Assembly (NCBI RefSeq): GCF_009765965.1
Contig: NZ_LMUL01000014.1
Span: 2,209,884 to 2,273,883, forward strand
DNA from: Caulobacter sp. S45
GTDB taxonomy: Bacteria > Pseudomonadota > Alphaproteobacteria > Caulobacterales > Caulobacteraceae
Direction of reading: 5' to 3'
DNA: 64,000 nucleotides
The notes under the pieces were generated by a model. It saw nothing but the letters and a program-made list of their open reading frames with translations. It was not told the DNA's origin and ran no database searches. Each line of letters begins with the position of its first letter. Positions within the stretch are counted from its first letter, which is position 1. Below are positions 36,294 to 45,986 of this stretch, piece after piece. The position numbers and the translations under genes are program-made.

Positions 36294-36857
36294 GTGAGCA
36301 CGCTCGGGACCACGGTCTGTAGCAAAGCGGCCGGTGGGGGCCAATGGGCGCTGAGCTTTGCGGTCGTCGCCGCCTTGTGCTTGGGGGGCTGTTCGCGTCA
36401 TTCCGGGCAGCCGGCGCCTCAGGCCGGGCGCCAGACGCCCTCCGGCCTGCCGGTGCCGCGCTACATCTCGCTGAAGTTCGGCAAGGTGAACGCGCGCGGC
36501 GGTCCCGGCGACGAATACAAGCTGCTCTGGATCTACCAGGTGAAGGGCCTGCCGCTGCAGGTGGTGGCGGAGACGCAGGAGTGGCGCCGCGTGTGCGACT
36601 ATAGCGGCGCCATGTCCTGGATCCACCGACGTACCACCGAGGCCCAGCGCACGGTGCTGAGGACCCGGGCCGAGGACCTCCAACTGCGCGCCCATCCCAG
36701 CGACACCGCCGCCGTCAGCGCCACCCTGGTCGGCCACGCGCTGGCCGACCTGAAGGGCTGCAAGGACGGCTGGTGCGAGGTCTCGGTCGGCCACGCCAAG
36801 GGTTGGGCTCCGGCCGGAGCCGTCTGGGGCGCCGCCGATCCGCCCCAGTGCCACTGA
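36294..36857 (+). CDS. SH3-domain lipoprotein
   Basis: A 187-residue protein starting at GTG, with a hydrophobic signal segment ending in the lipobox LCLGGC (cysteine near residue 33). The remainder has two bacterial SH3-like repeats: KFGKVNARGGPGDEYKLLWIYQVKGLPLQVVAETQEWRRVCDYSG near 60, and RAEDLQLRAHPSDTAAVSATLVGHALADLKGCKDGWCEVSVGHAKGWAP near 125. Such domains bind peptidoglycan peptides or protein partners. Cysteines in the repeats (RRVCDY, LKGCKDGWCEV) could form disulfides. It is divergent from the dehydrogenase. Confidence 0.82.
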   Translation: MSTLGTTVCSKAAGGGQWALSFAVVAALCLGGCSRHSGQPAPQAGRQTPSGLPVPRYISLKFGKVNARGGPGDEYKLLWIYQVKGLPLQVVAETQEWRRVCDYSGAMSWIHRRTTEAQRTVLRTRAEDLQLRAHPSDTAAVSATLVGHALADLKGCKDGWCEVSVGHAKGWAPAGAVWGAADPPQCH

Positions 36858-37008
36858 AGCCGCTTCGTTGTTTCCCGCGTCGCATCGATCTTCGCCTGGC
36901 CAATCTCACGGCCGCGGTTGAGGCGGCGGCCTTGGTCGTGTAACCGGGGCGGCTCGACCCGCCGGTTCCGCCACCGGCGGCTCTCGCTTAAGGATATAAG
37001 ACCCCCGA

Positions 37009-37530
37009 ATGACGGCCGCCGCCAAGACCAGTTTCGATACCGAGGACCTGCTGTCCTGCGCCCGTGGCGAGATGTTCGGTCCGGGAAACGCGCAGCTTCC
37101 CGCCCCGCCCATGCTGATGGTCGATCGCATCACCGAGATCAGCAAGGACGGCGGTACGCACGGCAAGGGCTTCATCCGAGCCGAACTCGACATCAGCCCC
37201 GAGCAGTGGTTTTTCCTCTGCCACTTCTATGGCGATCCGGTGATGCCGGGCTGTCTGGGCCTGGACGCCATGTGGCAACTGGTGGGCTTCTTCCTCGGCT
37301 GGTCCGGCGCGCCGGGGCGCGGACGGGCGCTCGGCGTGGGCGAGGTTAAATTCACCGGCCAGGTGACGCCAGCTGTCAAGAAAGTGGTCTACAAGATCGA
37401 CTTCAAGCGGGTGATCATCCGCAAGCTGGTGATGGGCGTGGCGGACGGCGTCATGGAAGCGGACGGCAAGCCGATCTACAGCGCCCAGGATTTGCGCGTC
37501 GGCCTGTTCGACGCCAAGGACCTGGTCTGA
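37009..37530 (+). CDS. fabA: 3-hydroxydecanoyl-ACP dehydratase/isomerase FabA
   Basis: A 173-residue hot-dog-fold enzyme that dehydrates 3-hydroxydecanoyl-ACP and isomerises the trans-2 to the cis-3 product, the branch point to unsaturated fatty acids. The active-site His72 is in [15 protein letters not shown] and the Asp86 in LGLDAMWQL, spaced as in E. coli FabA. fabB follows after 35 bases, the classical pair. The ribosome site is weak (AAGGA about 15 bases upstream). Confidence 0.97.
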   Translation: MTAAAKTSFDTEDLLSCARGEMFGPGNAQLPAPPMLMVDRITEISKDGGTHGKGFIRAELDISPEQWFFLCHFYGDPVMPGCLGLDAMWQLVGFFLGWSGAPGRGRALGVGEVKFTGQVTPAVKKVVYKIDFKRVIIRKLVMGVADGVMEADGKPIYSAQDLRVGLFDAKDLV

Positions 37531-37565
37531 CCAGGTCCACACCGAGGTAGGGGGGCGGAGAGACT

Positions 37566-38798
37566 ATGCGCCGCGTCGTGATAACCGGCATCGGCATCGT
37601 GTCCTCTATCGGCGGTACGGCCGATGAGGTGACGACCTCGTTGCGCGAGGCGCGTTCCGGCGTCGTCGCCGCGCCGGAATACGCCGAGCTGGGCTTCCGC
37701 TGTCAGGTTCACGCGCCACCCCATATCGACGGCAAGCCGATCGACTGGGAGGCGTTGGTGGATCGCCGCGCCGCCCGGTTCCTCAGCCCCGGCCTCGCCT
37801 ACGCCCACCTGGCCATGGAACAGGCCATCGCCGACTCCGGTCTGCAGCCGGCCGAGATCGCCCATGAGCGCACCGGCCTGATCGTCGGTGCCGGCGGCCC
37901 CTCCACCCGCGCCATCGTCCAGGCCGCCGAGACCACCCGCGCCAAGGGCCCCAAGCGGGTCGGCCCCTTCGCCGTGCCCAAGGCCATGTGCTCGGGCCCG
38001 TCGGCGGTGCTGTCCACCTGGTTCAAGACGCGGGGGATCAACTATTCGATCTCCTCGGCCTGCGCGACCTCCACCCACTGCATCGGCGCAGCCTACGAAC
38101 AGATCCAGCTCGGCAAGCAGGACCTAGTGTTCGCCGGCGGCTGCGAGGAGCTGGACTGGACCCTGTCGGTGATGTTCGACGCCATGGGCGCGATGTCGTC
38201 GGACTTCAACGACCGCCCAGCAGTGGCCTCGCGCGCCTATGACCGCGACCGCGACGGCTTCGTCATCGCCGGAGGGGCTGGGATCGTGGTGGTGGAGGAT
38301 CTCGAACGCGCCCTGGCCCGCGGCGCCAAGATCTATGGCGAGATCGTCGGCTACGCGGCCAACGCCGACGCCCACGACATGGTCGCCCCGTCCGGCGAGG
38401 GCGCGGTGCGCTGCATGCGTCTGGCGTTGCAGGACGTGAAGGCGCCCATCGACTACCTCAACCCGCACGGCACCGGCACCCCGATCGGCGACGCCAAGGA
38501 AACCCAGGCCATCCGGGAGGTGTTCGGCGACAAGCTTCCCGCCATCTCCTCCACCAAGTCGCTGACTGGCCACAGCCTGGGCGCAGCGGGCGCGCAGGAG
38601 GCGATCTACTGCCTGCTGATGATGCAGCACGGCTTCATCGCCGAGAGCGCCCACATCGACAATCTGGACGAGGCCTTCGCCGGCCTGCCGATCCTGCGCG
38701 CGAGACAGGACGGAGCCCAGCTCCAGACCGTCATGTCCAACAGCTTCGGCTTCGGCGGCACCAACGGTTCCTTGGTGATTAGCCGCTACGATCGCTAG
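37566..38798 (+). CDS. fabB: 3-oxoacyl-ACP synthase I FabB
   Basis: A 410-residue ketosynthase that elongates cis-3-decenoyl-ACP for unsaturated fatty acids. The nucleophile Cys166 sits in [10 protein letters not shown]. The two catalytic histidines are in [12 protein letters not shown] near residue 300 and [15 protein letters not shown] near 335; the glycine-rich end [14 protein letters not shown] is present. Pairing with fabA identifies it as FabB, not FabF. GGGGCGGAG precedes the ATG. purU follows 30 bases later on the same strand. Confidence 0.96.
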   Translation: MRRVVITGIGIVSSIGGTADEVTTSLREARSGVVAAPEYAELGFRCQVHAPPHIDGKPIDWEALVDRRAARFLSPGLAYAHLAMEQAIADSGLQPAEIAHERTGLIVGAGGPSTRAIVQAAETTRAKGPKRVGPFAVPKAMCSGPSAVLSTWFKTRGINYSISSACATSTHCIGAAYEQIQLGKQDLVFAGGCEELDWTLSVMFDAMGAMSSDFNDRPAVASRAYDRDRDGFVIAGGAGIVVVEDLERALARGAKIYGEIVGYAANADAHDMVAPSGEGAVRCMRLALQDVKAPIDYLNPHGTGTPIGDAKETQAIREVFGDKLPAISSTKSLTGHSLGAAGAQEAIYCLLMMQHGFIAESAHIDNLDEAFAGLPILRARQDGAQLQTVMSNSFGFGGTNGSLVISRYDR

Positions 38799-38828
38799 AG
38801 GTTTCCCAAGCCTCCGCGAGGTTGCTCC

Positions 38829-39677
38829 GTGCGCCGGACCTATATCGTCACCCTGACCTGCGCCGACCGGATCGGCATCGTCGCCGACGTGGCCGGCTGC
38901 CTGGCGGCCCAGGACTGCAACATTCTGGAGAGCGGCCAGTTCGGCGACGGTGTGGTGGGGCGGTTCTTCATGCGCTCGGTGGTGGAGGCGCCCAACGCCT
39001 TGACCCTGGACGCGCTACGGCTGGCGTTCGCGCCGGTGGCGGCCCGCTATGGCATGGACGTCCGCTTCTACGACCAGGCCGCGCCCACGCCGACGGTGAT
39101 CATGGTGTCGCGGCTCGGGCACTGCCTGAACGACCTGCTGTTTCGCGCCCGCATCGGCGCCCTGCCCATAGATATCCGCGCGGTGGTCTCCAACCACGAG
39201 GACTTCCGCGACCTGGCCGAGGCGTCGGGCGTCCCCTTCCACCACCTGCCGCTGGACGCCGGCAAGGCGGCGCAGGAGGCGCGGCTGATCGAGGCGGTGG
39301 AGGCGTCCGGCGCCGAGCTGATCGTGCTCGCCCGCTACATGCAGGTGCTCTCGCCGGAGCTGTGCGCGCGGTGGAGCGAGCGGACGATCAACATCCACCA
39401 TTCCTTCCTGCCCAGCTTCAAGGGGGCCAAGCCCTATCACCGCGCCCATGCCCTGGGCGTGAAGCTGATCGGGGCCACGGCCCATTATGTCACCAGCGAC
39501 CTGGACGAGGGACCGATCATCGAACAGGCGGTGGAGCGCGTGCAGCACAGCCTGAGCATCGCCGATTTCGTGGCGGTGGGACGCGATATCGAGGCGCAGG
39601 TTTTGGCCAGGGCGATCAAATGGCACGCCGAGCGCCGCATCCTGCTGAACGGCAGCCGCACGGTCGTTTTCCCGTAA
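38829..39677 (+). CDS. purU: Formyltetrahydrofolate deformylase PurU
   Basis: A 282-residue enzyme that hydrolyses 10-formyl-tetrahydrofolate to formate and tetrahydrofolate. An N-terminal ACT domain (YIVTLTCADRIGIVADVAGCLAAQDCNILESGQFGD) is followed by a formyltransferase-like domain with the catalytic Asn/His in TINIHHSFLPSFKGAKPYH near 205 and the Asp in HYVTSDLDEGPI near 228. Translation starts at GTG. The formate it releases could in principle feed the formate dehydrogenase encoded 15 kb away; that link is inference. Confidence 0.95.
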   Translation: MRRTYIVTLTCADRIGIVADVAGCLAAQDCNILESGQFGDGVVGRFFMRSVVEAPNALTLDALRLAFAPVAARYGMDVRFYDQAAPTPTVIMVSRLGHCLNDLLFRARIGALPIDIRAVVSNHEDFRDLAEASGVPFHHLPLDAGKAAQEARLIEAVEASGAELIVLARYMQVLSPELCARWSERTINIHHSFLPSFKGAKPYHRAHALGVKLIGATAHYVTSDLDEGPIIEQAVERVQHSLSIADFVAVGRDIEAQVLARAIKWHAERRILLNGSRTVVFP

Positions 39678-39759
39678 TGCGCGTGATGGCTCCGATGTCT
39701 CCTCTGGGGAAGCATTCCAGCCGTCCGCGTTAGGGAAAATTCGTCATCGGATGTATACT

Positions 39760-39779
39760 TCCCTTAAAAATATAAGGGA
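39760..39779 (+). promoter_or_regulatory. Hairpin covering the ribosome site of the aspartyl protease gene
   Basis: TCCCTTA (39760-39766) can pair with TAAGGGA (39773-39779) around the 6-base loop AAAATA. The right arm includes most of AGGGAGG, the best ribosome site for the GTG at 39787. An AT-only loop and this position suggest control of translation, for example by temperature, though stability is modest. Confidence 0.4.
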
Positions 39780-39786
39780 GGCGAAG

Positions 39787-40722
39787 GTGACGCGTTCTGG
39801 CTTGTTAGGTGTGGCCCTCGCTGCGCTATGCGTGACCTCGACCAGTTCAAGTCACGCGACTCCGCCGGTGCTGACCGGGCCGATAACGCGCATCCCGACA
39901 TCGCAGACCGACTCCCTGGCCGCCGCGCGCGACGCCGCCGACCGTATGACGGTGCCGGTGATGGTCAACGGGCAGGGACCCTTTCCCTTCGTCATCGACA
40001 CCGGCGCGGATCGCACCGTGATCTCGGCCGAGCTTGCCGCCACCCTCGACCTCAAGCCGGGCGAGCCGGTGGTGGTCAACGGCACCGCCGGCGTCGACCT
40101 CACGCCCACCGCCATCATCCCCCGGCTCGCCGTGGGCGTGCGAGAGATCCTGGACGTGGATGCGCCGATGCTGACGGCGGCGAACCTCGGCGCCGTGGGC
40201 ATGCTGGGCATCGACAGTCTGAGGGACCAGCGCATGGTGATGGACTTCCACGCCAAGCGCATGACGGTCGAGGCGTCCAAGCGCGAGCATTTCGCCTCCG
40301 ACGTCATCGTCGTCCATGCCCACAGGCGGTTGGGTCAGCTCGTGCTGGTGGACTCCTCTATCGGCCGGGTGCCGATCTTCGTGATCCTGGACTCCGGCGC
40401 CCAGAACACTATCGGCAACTTCGCCCTGCGCGATTTTGTGCGCGGGCAGCGGCGGGGCGACAGCAAGTTGCCGGTCGACGTGGTCAGCGTGTCCGGCCGC
40501 ACCACCCCCGCCCAGTTCGCCAGCCTGTCGAACGTGAAGATCGGCGGCGTGACCCTGCACAACCTGCCCATCGCCTTCGCCGACCTCCACACCTTCAAGG
40601 AGTTCGACCTGAACGACCAGCCGGCCATGCTGCTGGGCATGGACGTGCTGCGCCATTTCGACCGGGTGTCGGTGGATTTCGGCCGCAAGGAAGTCAGTTT
40701 CCGCGTCCCCGACGAGGGCTGA
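39787..40722 (+). CDS. Secreted retropepsin-like aspartyl protease family protein
   Basis: A 311-residue protein with a signal peptide (MTRSGLLGVALAALCVTSTSSSHA). Two retropepsin-like half-domains are visible: FPFVIDTGADRTVIS near residue 70 and PIFVILDSGAQNTIGN near 197, with DTG and DSG catalytic triads, so the chain is a tandem duplicate able to form an active site within one molecule. MLGIDSLRDQRMVMDF and LLGMDVLRHFDRVSVDF are the matching flap-distal motifs of each half. The GTG at 39787 follows AGGGAGG, which is why I prefer it over an ATG at 39751. Likely periplasmic. Confidence 0.85.
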   Translation: MTRSGLLGVALAALCVTSTSSSHATPPVLTGPITRIPTSQTDSLAAARDAADRMTVPVMVNGQGPFPFVIDTGADRTVISAELAATLDLKPGEPVVVNGTAGVDLTPTAIIPRLAVGVREILDVDAPMLTAANLGAVGMLGIDSLRDQRMVMDFHAKRMTVEASKREHFASDVIVVHAHRRLGQLVLVDSSIGRVPIFVILDSGAQNTIGNFALRDFVRGQRRGDSKLPVDVVSVSGRTTPAQFASLSNVKIGGVTLHNLPIAFADLHTFKEFDLNDQPAMLLGMDVLRHFDRVSVDFGRKEVSFRVPDEG

Positions 40723-40872
40723 ACCCCCTCCGCACGCATGGAAGACGCCGGGTCGCCTTGACCGCGGGCGGATCGCTCGCCAGGGAACAGCTTGGCCGTC
40801 GCAGCATGTCTCGGCGAGCCCTCTCGGAGCTGTACGCAGAGACATGGCGAGAAACATGCCCAGGGACACGCC

Positions 40873-42399
40873 ATGAGCGTCGTCCCGCCTGCTTCCCCGC
40901 CTCGCACCGGCTGGCCGACACGTCCGACCCTGTGGGACGCGCTTTCGCTTCTCACCCTGGCGCTGTTCGCCTTCGCGGCCCTGGTCTGGCGTTACGACGC
41001 CACGCCGCTCCAGCTTTGGGACGAAAGCCGCAACGCCAACAACGCGCTGGAGATCGCGCTTAACGGCCACTGGCTGACCCCCACCTTCGGCGGCGTCCCC
41101 GACCACTGGAACACCAAGCCGCCCCTGCTGATCTGGCTGATGGCCGCGGGGCTGAAGCTCGGCCTGCCGCCGCTGATGGCGATCCGCCTGCCGTCCTGGA
41201 TTGCGGCCTTCGGGACCTTGGGCCTGGTTTGGACCGCACTGCGTTTCGGCCTCAAGGATCGGATCGCCGCCTTCGTCGGCGGCGCCCTGATGCTGTCTTC
41301 GCTCGCCTATGTCGGGGCGCACGCCGCGCGCACCGGCGATTTCGACGCCCTGGAGAGCCTGTTCGTCGCCGGCTACGTGCTGTCGGGATGGGCGGCGTTC
41401 GAGGATGGGCGTCGCCGGGTGAGGTGGCTGGCGGCGACCGGCGCGTTCGCCATGCTGGCGGTGATGACCAAGGGGGTGGCGGGCCTGCTGGCGGCGCCGG
41501 GCCTCGTGGTCTTCGCTCTGGTCCGGTCCAAGGCCCTGCTCGCCATGGTGCGGGACTGGCGGACCTGGCTGATCGCGGCGGCGGCGCTCGGTGTATGCCT
41601 CGGCTACTATCTGCTGCGCGAGCGATTCGATCCCGGCTACATCCGCGCCGTCCTGGCCAACGAGGTCGGCGGCCGGTTCATGACCGTCAGCGACGAGCAC
41701 CGGGGCGGGTCGGACTACTACCTCCAGGTCCTGGCGACACGCTTCGAGCCCGGCCTGATCCTGCTATCGACCGCCGTCCTGCCCCTGGCGGGGCGCGATG
41801 TCCGGCGGCGGTCCCTGGCGCTGGTCGCCATCCTGTCGGCGGTCGCTTTGCTGGCGGTGCTGTCGGCGGCCAAGAGCAAGCTCGACTGGTACGCCACGCC
41901 GATGATCCCGCTGTTCGCCACGGCGGCGGCGGTGGGGACCTCCGACCTGCTCGCCCGGCTCAAACCGAGGCTCGCCTCGGCGATGGGTATCGGGACGGGG
42001 ATGGCGCTCGCGGCGGCGATGGCCTTCACCGTCTTCCTGCAGCAGACGGCCACGACCACCAGCCACGGGGACCTCGACGGCCCCCAGTTCGGCTACGCGC
42101 GGCTGTTCGCCCGGATCGAGGCCGCCCACGCCGCGCGTTCGGTGATCGCGGTGGACGACGGCTTCGCCAACGCCGCGGGCTTCAAGGCCTACAACCCGAT
42201 CCTGAAATTCTACGCCCTGCGCGAAGCCGGCCGGGGGCTCCAGGTGGCCATCCTACCGGCGCAGGTATGGCTGGGCGTGGGCGCCGATATCGTCACCTGC
42301 GATCCGTCCGCCCTGGACCGGCTGCGCGACGACTATCGCCTGACGGTGCGGCTGCGCGACCGCGATTGCGTGCTGGCGCGGATCACCGGCCTGGCGTGA
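40873..42399 (+). CDS. ArnT/PMT-like membrane glycosyltransferase (GT-C fold)
   Basis: A 508-residue integral membrane protein with about 11 hydrophobic segments. The first periplasmic loop has LQLWDESRNANNALE, whose Asp-Glu pair is the metal/acceptor motif of ArnT and PMT enzymes. HWNTKPPLLIWLMAAGLKLG and DFDALESLF follow in the expected order. Such enzymes move sugars from polyprenyl phosphates to lipid A, proteins or glycans on the periplasmic side. The ATG at 40873 has AGGGA upstream. Its 3' end overlaps the convergent glycosyltransferase gene by 17 bases. Confidence 0.85.
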   Translation: MSVVPPASPPRTGWPTRPTLWDALSLLTLALFAFAALVWRYDATPLQLWDESRNANNALEIALNGHWLTPTFGGVPDHWNTKPPLLIWLMAAGLKLGLPPLMAIRLPSWIAAFGTLGLVWTALRFGLKDRIAAFVGGALMLSSLAYVGAHAARTGDFDALESLFVAGYVLSGWAAFEDGRRRVRWLAATGAFAMLAVMTKGVAGLLAAPGLVVFALVRSKALLAMVRDWRTWLIAAAALGVCLGYYLLRERFDPGYIRAVLANEVGGRFMTVSDEHRGGSDYYLQVLATRFEPGLILLSTAVLPLAGRDVRRRSLALVAILSAVALLAVLSAAKSKLDWYATPMIPLFATAAAVGTSDLLARLKPRLASAMGIGTGMALAAAMAFTVFLQQTATTTSHGDLDGPQFGYARLFARIEAAHAARSVIAVDDGFANAAGFKAYNPILKFYALREAGRGLQVAILPAQVWLGVGADIVTCDPSALDRLRDDYRLTVRLRDRDCVLARITGLA

Positions 42400-43891
42400 G
42401 CCGGGTGCAGCCGAGCACGCCGAAGCGCCCGGACCCGTACTGACGGCACCCCCAGCTGGGGTCCAGATGGGTGATCGCGGGGCGGATGCGGTTGGCGGCG
42501 GTGCCCTGGACCACGCTGTCATAGAGCCACAGGATCGCCGAACCCTGAGGTGCGGCCTCGCTGAGCAAGCGGATGTTGGGGTCCTCACCGGGCTTCAGGA
42601 TCACCGCATCCACGGGGATTTGGGCGCCGGCGCGGTGGAGGAAGAAGCCGCCCAACGCCGCGAGCTGTTCGGGATGCAGCACCGGGTCCACCGGATGGTC
42701 CCACAGGAACACCAGGCGCGAGGGATGGCTTCGCGCGAGCGCCGCCGAGGCGCGCTCGAAGTTGTAGCGGCGCGGCGCCATGCGGAAATGCTGGGCGGTG
42801 AGGGCCCAGCCGCTGAGCGCCCCAAAGGCGACGATCAGGGCGGCGAAGGCGTAGACCGCGCGCTGGCCGGCCAGCAGCCGGGCCGTCAGAACGAACCCCA
42901 GCAGGATGCCCGGCGCGAACGGCGTCAGGTAGCGGAAGGCGAAGCTCGGCCGGAAAAAGCCCATCGTGATCAGCACCGACGCTCCGATCGCCGCCGCCAG
43001 CAGCGCGAACCAGGCGCTGGTCTCCCCCCGCTCCATGCGCCCCCGCCCCGGCCAGGCGAAGCGCAGGGTCAGCGATCCCGCCGCGATGAAGCCGAGCGCC
43101 CACAGCTGCGGCTCGCGCCCGGCGATATAGCCCGCCACCGCCCACAGCTGGGAGGGTTGCAGGGGCGAGTACCAGGCGATATCGGGCCGCGCGAAGGCCT
43201 GGATGCGGGGCAGGTGGAACACCAGCCAGCCGAACGCCGGCAGGAAGGCCAGGGCCGCCGGCCAAGTCTTCACGGCGCGCAGGCGGTGGACCGCGAGGTA
43301 GATCATCCCCTGGGCGGCGGCCAGCAGGATGGCGTCGTAGTGGGTCAGGATCGCCGTCGCGCCCAGCGCCGCCCAGACCGTGGCCCGTCCCGTGTCCGGT
43401 CGATGCATCAGGCGCAGGAAGGCGAGGGTCTGGAGTGCGCTGACGAACAGCAGCAGGGCGTAGCAGCGCGCTTCCTGGGCGAAGCACAGCGCGGGGAACC
43501 ACAGCGCCGTCACGGCGCCCCAGGTCAGCCGCTCGGCGCGCGGGAGGCTCTCGACCGGCGTGAAGGTCAGGGCCAGGGGCGTCAGCACGGCGCAGATCAG
43601 GCTGGGCACGCGCATCGCCGCGTCGGACAGCCCGAACACGCCCTGCCACAGGTGCATCAGCAGGTAATAGAGCGGTGCGTTCACGTCCCAGTAGACCTGG
43701 TGGAAGGTGTCGATCCAGGAGCGCTGCCCGACGATGGCCCCGGTCCAGCTCTCGTCGAGCCAGAAAGCGTCGTTCCGCTGCACCCAGAACTCAAGCCACA
43801 GCGCCGTGAGTAGGGCGACGGCTCCTAGGATCAGCAAGGCTCTGGGCGGGGGTGTGCGCGTGGACGTCGGGCCGGTCTTAGCGAGGGGCAT
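42383..43891 (-). CDS. GT39-like membrane glycosyltransferase
   Basis: A 502-residue multispanning protein of the GT-C type. FWLDESWTGAIVG near residue 43 provides the conserved acidic pair in the first loop, followed by WDVNAPLYYLLMHLWQGVFG, matching PMT_2-like transferases. About ten further membrane segments and a soluble C-terminal domain from about residue 385 are visible. Donor and acceptor are unknown. It is convergent with the ArnT-like gene and shares its last 17 bases with it; two polyprenyl-phosphate-sugar transferases side by side suggest modification of a cell-surface glycan. Confidence 0.82.
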   Translation of the reverse strand: MPLAKTGPTSTRTPPPRALLILGAVALLTALWLEFWVQRNDAFWLDESWTGAIVGQRSWIDTFHQVYWDVNAPLYYLLMHLWQGVFGLSDAAMRVPSLICAVLTPLALTFTPVESLPRAERLTWGAVTALWFPALCFAQEARCYALLLFVSALQTLAFLRLMHRPDTGRATVWAALGATAILTHYDAILLAAAQGMIYLAVHRLRAVKTWPAALAFLPAFGWLVFHLPRIQAFARPDIAWYSPLQPSQLWAVAGYIAGREPQLWALGFIAAGSLTLRFAWPGRGRMERGETSAWFALLAAAIGASVLITMGFFRPSFAFRYLTPFAPGILLGFVLTARLLAGQRAVYAFAALIVAFGALSGWALTAQHFRMAPRRYNFERASAALARSHPSRLVFLWDHPVDPVLHPEQLAALGGFFLHRAGAQIPVDAVILKPGEDPNIRLLSEAAPQGSAILWLYDSVVQGTAANRIRPAITHLDPSWGCRQYGSGRFGVLGCTRLTPGR

Positions 43892-43966
43892 GTTTCTGCC
43901 CTAGAGCAGGTCGGGCCCGGATGGAAGCGGCGCCTCTCCAGGCTGGATCACTGAAGGACCGGCGCG

Positions 43967-45919
43967 TCAGCCGTTCTTGTGGAAGAAGCCGTAGACGCGC
44001 TCCGCCAGCGCCCGGCTCACCCCGTCCACCTTCTCCAGGTCGGCGACCGACGCGCGCGAGACGCCGCGCGCCGAACCGAACGCGTGCAGCATGGCGCGCT
44101 TGCGGCCGGGACCCACGCCCTCGATCTCGTCCAGCGGATTCTTGGCCATGTCGATCCGGCGCTTGGTCCGGTGGGTGCCGATGGCGAAGCGGTGGGCCTC
44201 GTCGCGCAGGCGCTGGAGGTAGTAGAGGATCGGGCTCTTGGGCTCGAACATGAACGGCGCCGCTCGTCCCGGCACGAAGAAGCGCTCCAGCCCCGCGTCG
44301 CGGTCCGGTCCCTTGGCCACGCCGACCACGGGAACATCGTGCAGGCCCAGGCCCTGCAGGATGGTCAGGGCCGCGTCGAGCTGGCCCTGGCCGCCGTCGA
44401 CCAGCACCAGGTCCGGGCGCGGCGGGGTCTCGCCGGCTTCCTCTTCCTTCACCAGCCGGCCGAAACGGCGCTGCATCACCTCGCGCATCATGCCGAAGTC
44501 GTCGCCGGGGACCAGGTCCTCGCCGCGGATGTTGAACTTTCGATAGGCGTTCTTCTGGAACCCCTCCGGCCCGGCCACGATCATGCCGCCGACCGCATTG
44601 GTCCCCATGATGTGGGAGTTGTCGTAGACCTCGATCCGTTCCGGCGGCGCTTCCAGGCCGAACGCCTCGCAGACGCCCGCCAGTAGTTTGGCCTGAGCCG
44701 AGCCTTCGGCCATCCGCCGGCCCAGGGCTTCCTTGGCGTTGGTCATGGCGTGGGCGATCAGCTCGCGCTTCTCGCCACGCTGGGGGACGGCGATTTCCAC
44801 CTTGTGGCCAGTCTGGATGCAGAAGGCCTCGGCCAGCAGCTCGCGGTTGGGCACGTCGGTGGACAGCAGGACCAGGCGCGGGACCGGCTTGTCCTCGTAG
44901 AACTGGCCCAGGAAGGCGTCGAGGATCAGCCCAGCCTCGTCCGCTTCCGTAGGCTCTTCGCCTTCCCGGATTTCGTCCCCGATCATGGTGTTCACTCGGG
45001 GGAAGTAGGCGCGGTTGCCCCAGTTCTGGCCGGCGCGGAAGAAGAACACCTGGACGCAGGCCTGGCCGCCCTCGACGTGAAGGGCGAAGACGTCGGCCTC
45101 GTCCACCGTCTCGGGATTGATCGACTGCTCCATCGAGATCGCCGAGAGGGCGCGGATGCGGTCGCGCAGGCGGGCGGCGCGCTCGAACTCCATCTCCTCC
45201 GCAGCGGCCGACATCTCGGTCGACAGCCGCTCCATCACCGCGCGGCTCTTGCCGGTGAGGAACTGGTGCGCCTCGTCCACCAGGCCGGCGTAGTCGGCCT
45301 GCGAGACCAGCCCGGTGCAGGGCGCCGAGCAGCGCTTGATCTGGTGCAGCAGGCAGGGGCGTGTGCGGCTGTCGTAGACGCTGTCCGAACAGGACCGCAG
45401 CAGGAAGGCCTTCTGTAGGATGTTGACGGTGCGGTTCACCGCCCAGGTGCTGGCGAAGGGCCCGAAATAGTCGCCGGGAATGGTGTGGGCGCCGCGGTGC
45501 TTGCGCACCTGGGGGGCGACATGGTCGCGGCGGAGCAGGATCTCGGCGAAGCTCTTGTCGTCGCGCAGCACCACGTTGAAGCGGGGCTTCAGCCGCTTGA
45601 TCAGGTTGGCTTCCAGCAGCAGGGCCTGGGTCTCGGTGCCGGTGGTGATGAACTCCATCGACCGGGTCAGGTGGACCATGTGGGCGATGCGCTGGCTGTG
45701 GAACCGGCCCTGGGCGTAGTGGCCGACGCGCTTCTTCAGCGAGCGCGCCTTGCCCACGTACAGCACCTCGGCCTCCTCGCCGATCATGCGGTAGACGCCC
45801 GGCGCGTCGGGCAGGCGCTTAACCTCGTCCTGGATCAGGGCCATGCCGACGAGACGCGCAGCTTCGGGACGCTCGGCCTCGGCGGACGTGGCCTGGGGCG
45901 CGGCGGGGAGTTCGCTCAT
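43967..45919 (-). CDS. uvrC: Excinuclease ABC subunit C
   Basis: A 650-residue nucleotide-excision-repair nuclease. The N-terminal GIY-YIG domain is near residues 38-120 ([31 protein letters not shown]), the UvrB-binding UVR motif near 235 ([19 protein letters not shown]), the RNase-H-like second nuclease near 435-590 ([45 protein letters not shown]), and a C-terminal helix-hairpin-helix pair ([18 protein letters not shown]). The first 30 residues extend beyond the usual start, so an internal ATG could also be used. The neighbouring polysaccharide genes are unrelated. Confidence 0.97.
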   Translation of the reverse strand: MSELPAAPQATSAEAERPEAARLVGMALIQDEVKRLPDAPGVYRMIGEEAEVLYVGKARSLKKRVGHYAQGRFHSQRIAHMVHLTRSMEFITTGTETQALLLEANLIKRLKPRFNVVLRDDKSFAEILLRRDHVAPQVRKHRGAHTIPGDYFGPFASTWAVNRTVNILQKAFLLRSCSDSVYDSRTRPCLLHQIKRCSAPCTGLVSQADYAGLVDEAHQFLTGKSRAVMERLSTEMSAAAEEMEFERAARLRDRIRALSAISMEQSINPETVDEADVFALHVEGGQACVQVFFFRAGQNWGNRAYFPRVNTMIGDEIREGEEPTEADEAGLILDAFLGQFYEDKPVPRLVLLSTDVPNRELLAEAFCIQTGHKVEIAVPQRGEKRELIAHAMTNAKEALGRRMAEGSAQAKLLAGVCEAFGLEAPPERIEVYDNSHIMGTNAVGGMIVAGPEGFQKNAYRKFNIRGEDLVPGDDFGMMREVMQRRFGRLVKEEEAGETPPRPDLVLVDGGQGQLDAALTILQGLGLHDVPVVGVAKGPDRDAGLERFFVPGRAAPFMFEPKSPILYYLQRLRDEAHRFAIGTHRTKRRIDMAKNPLDEIEGVGPGRKRAMLHAFGSARGVSRASVADLEKVDGVSRALAERVYGFFHKNG

Positions 45920-45986
45920 GGCGCCTATATAGGCGTGGCGATCCCGCCGCGTCGCGGGCGGGTTGTCGCCCTTGGGGGTCGCGGGT

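Noticed and set aside
36273-36854. N-terminal extension of the 2-hydroxyacid dehydrogenase by 194 codons
   Set aside because: The extension is antisense to the SH3 lipoprotein gene and the dehydrogenase fold starts at the ATG at 36272.
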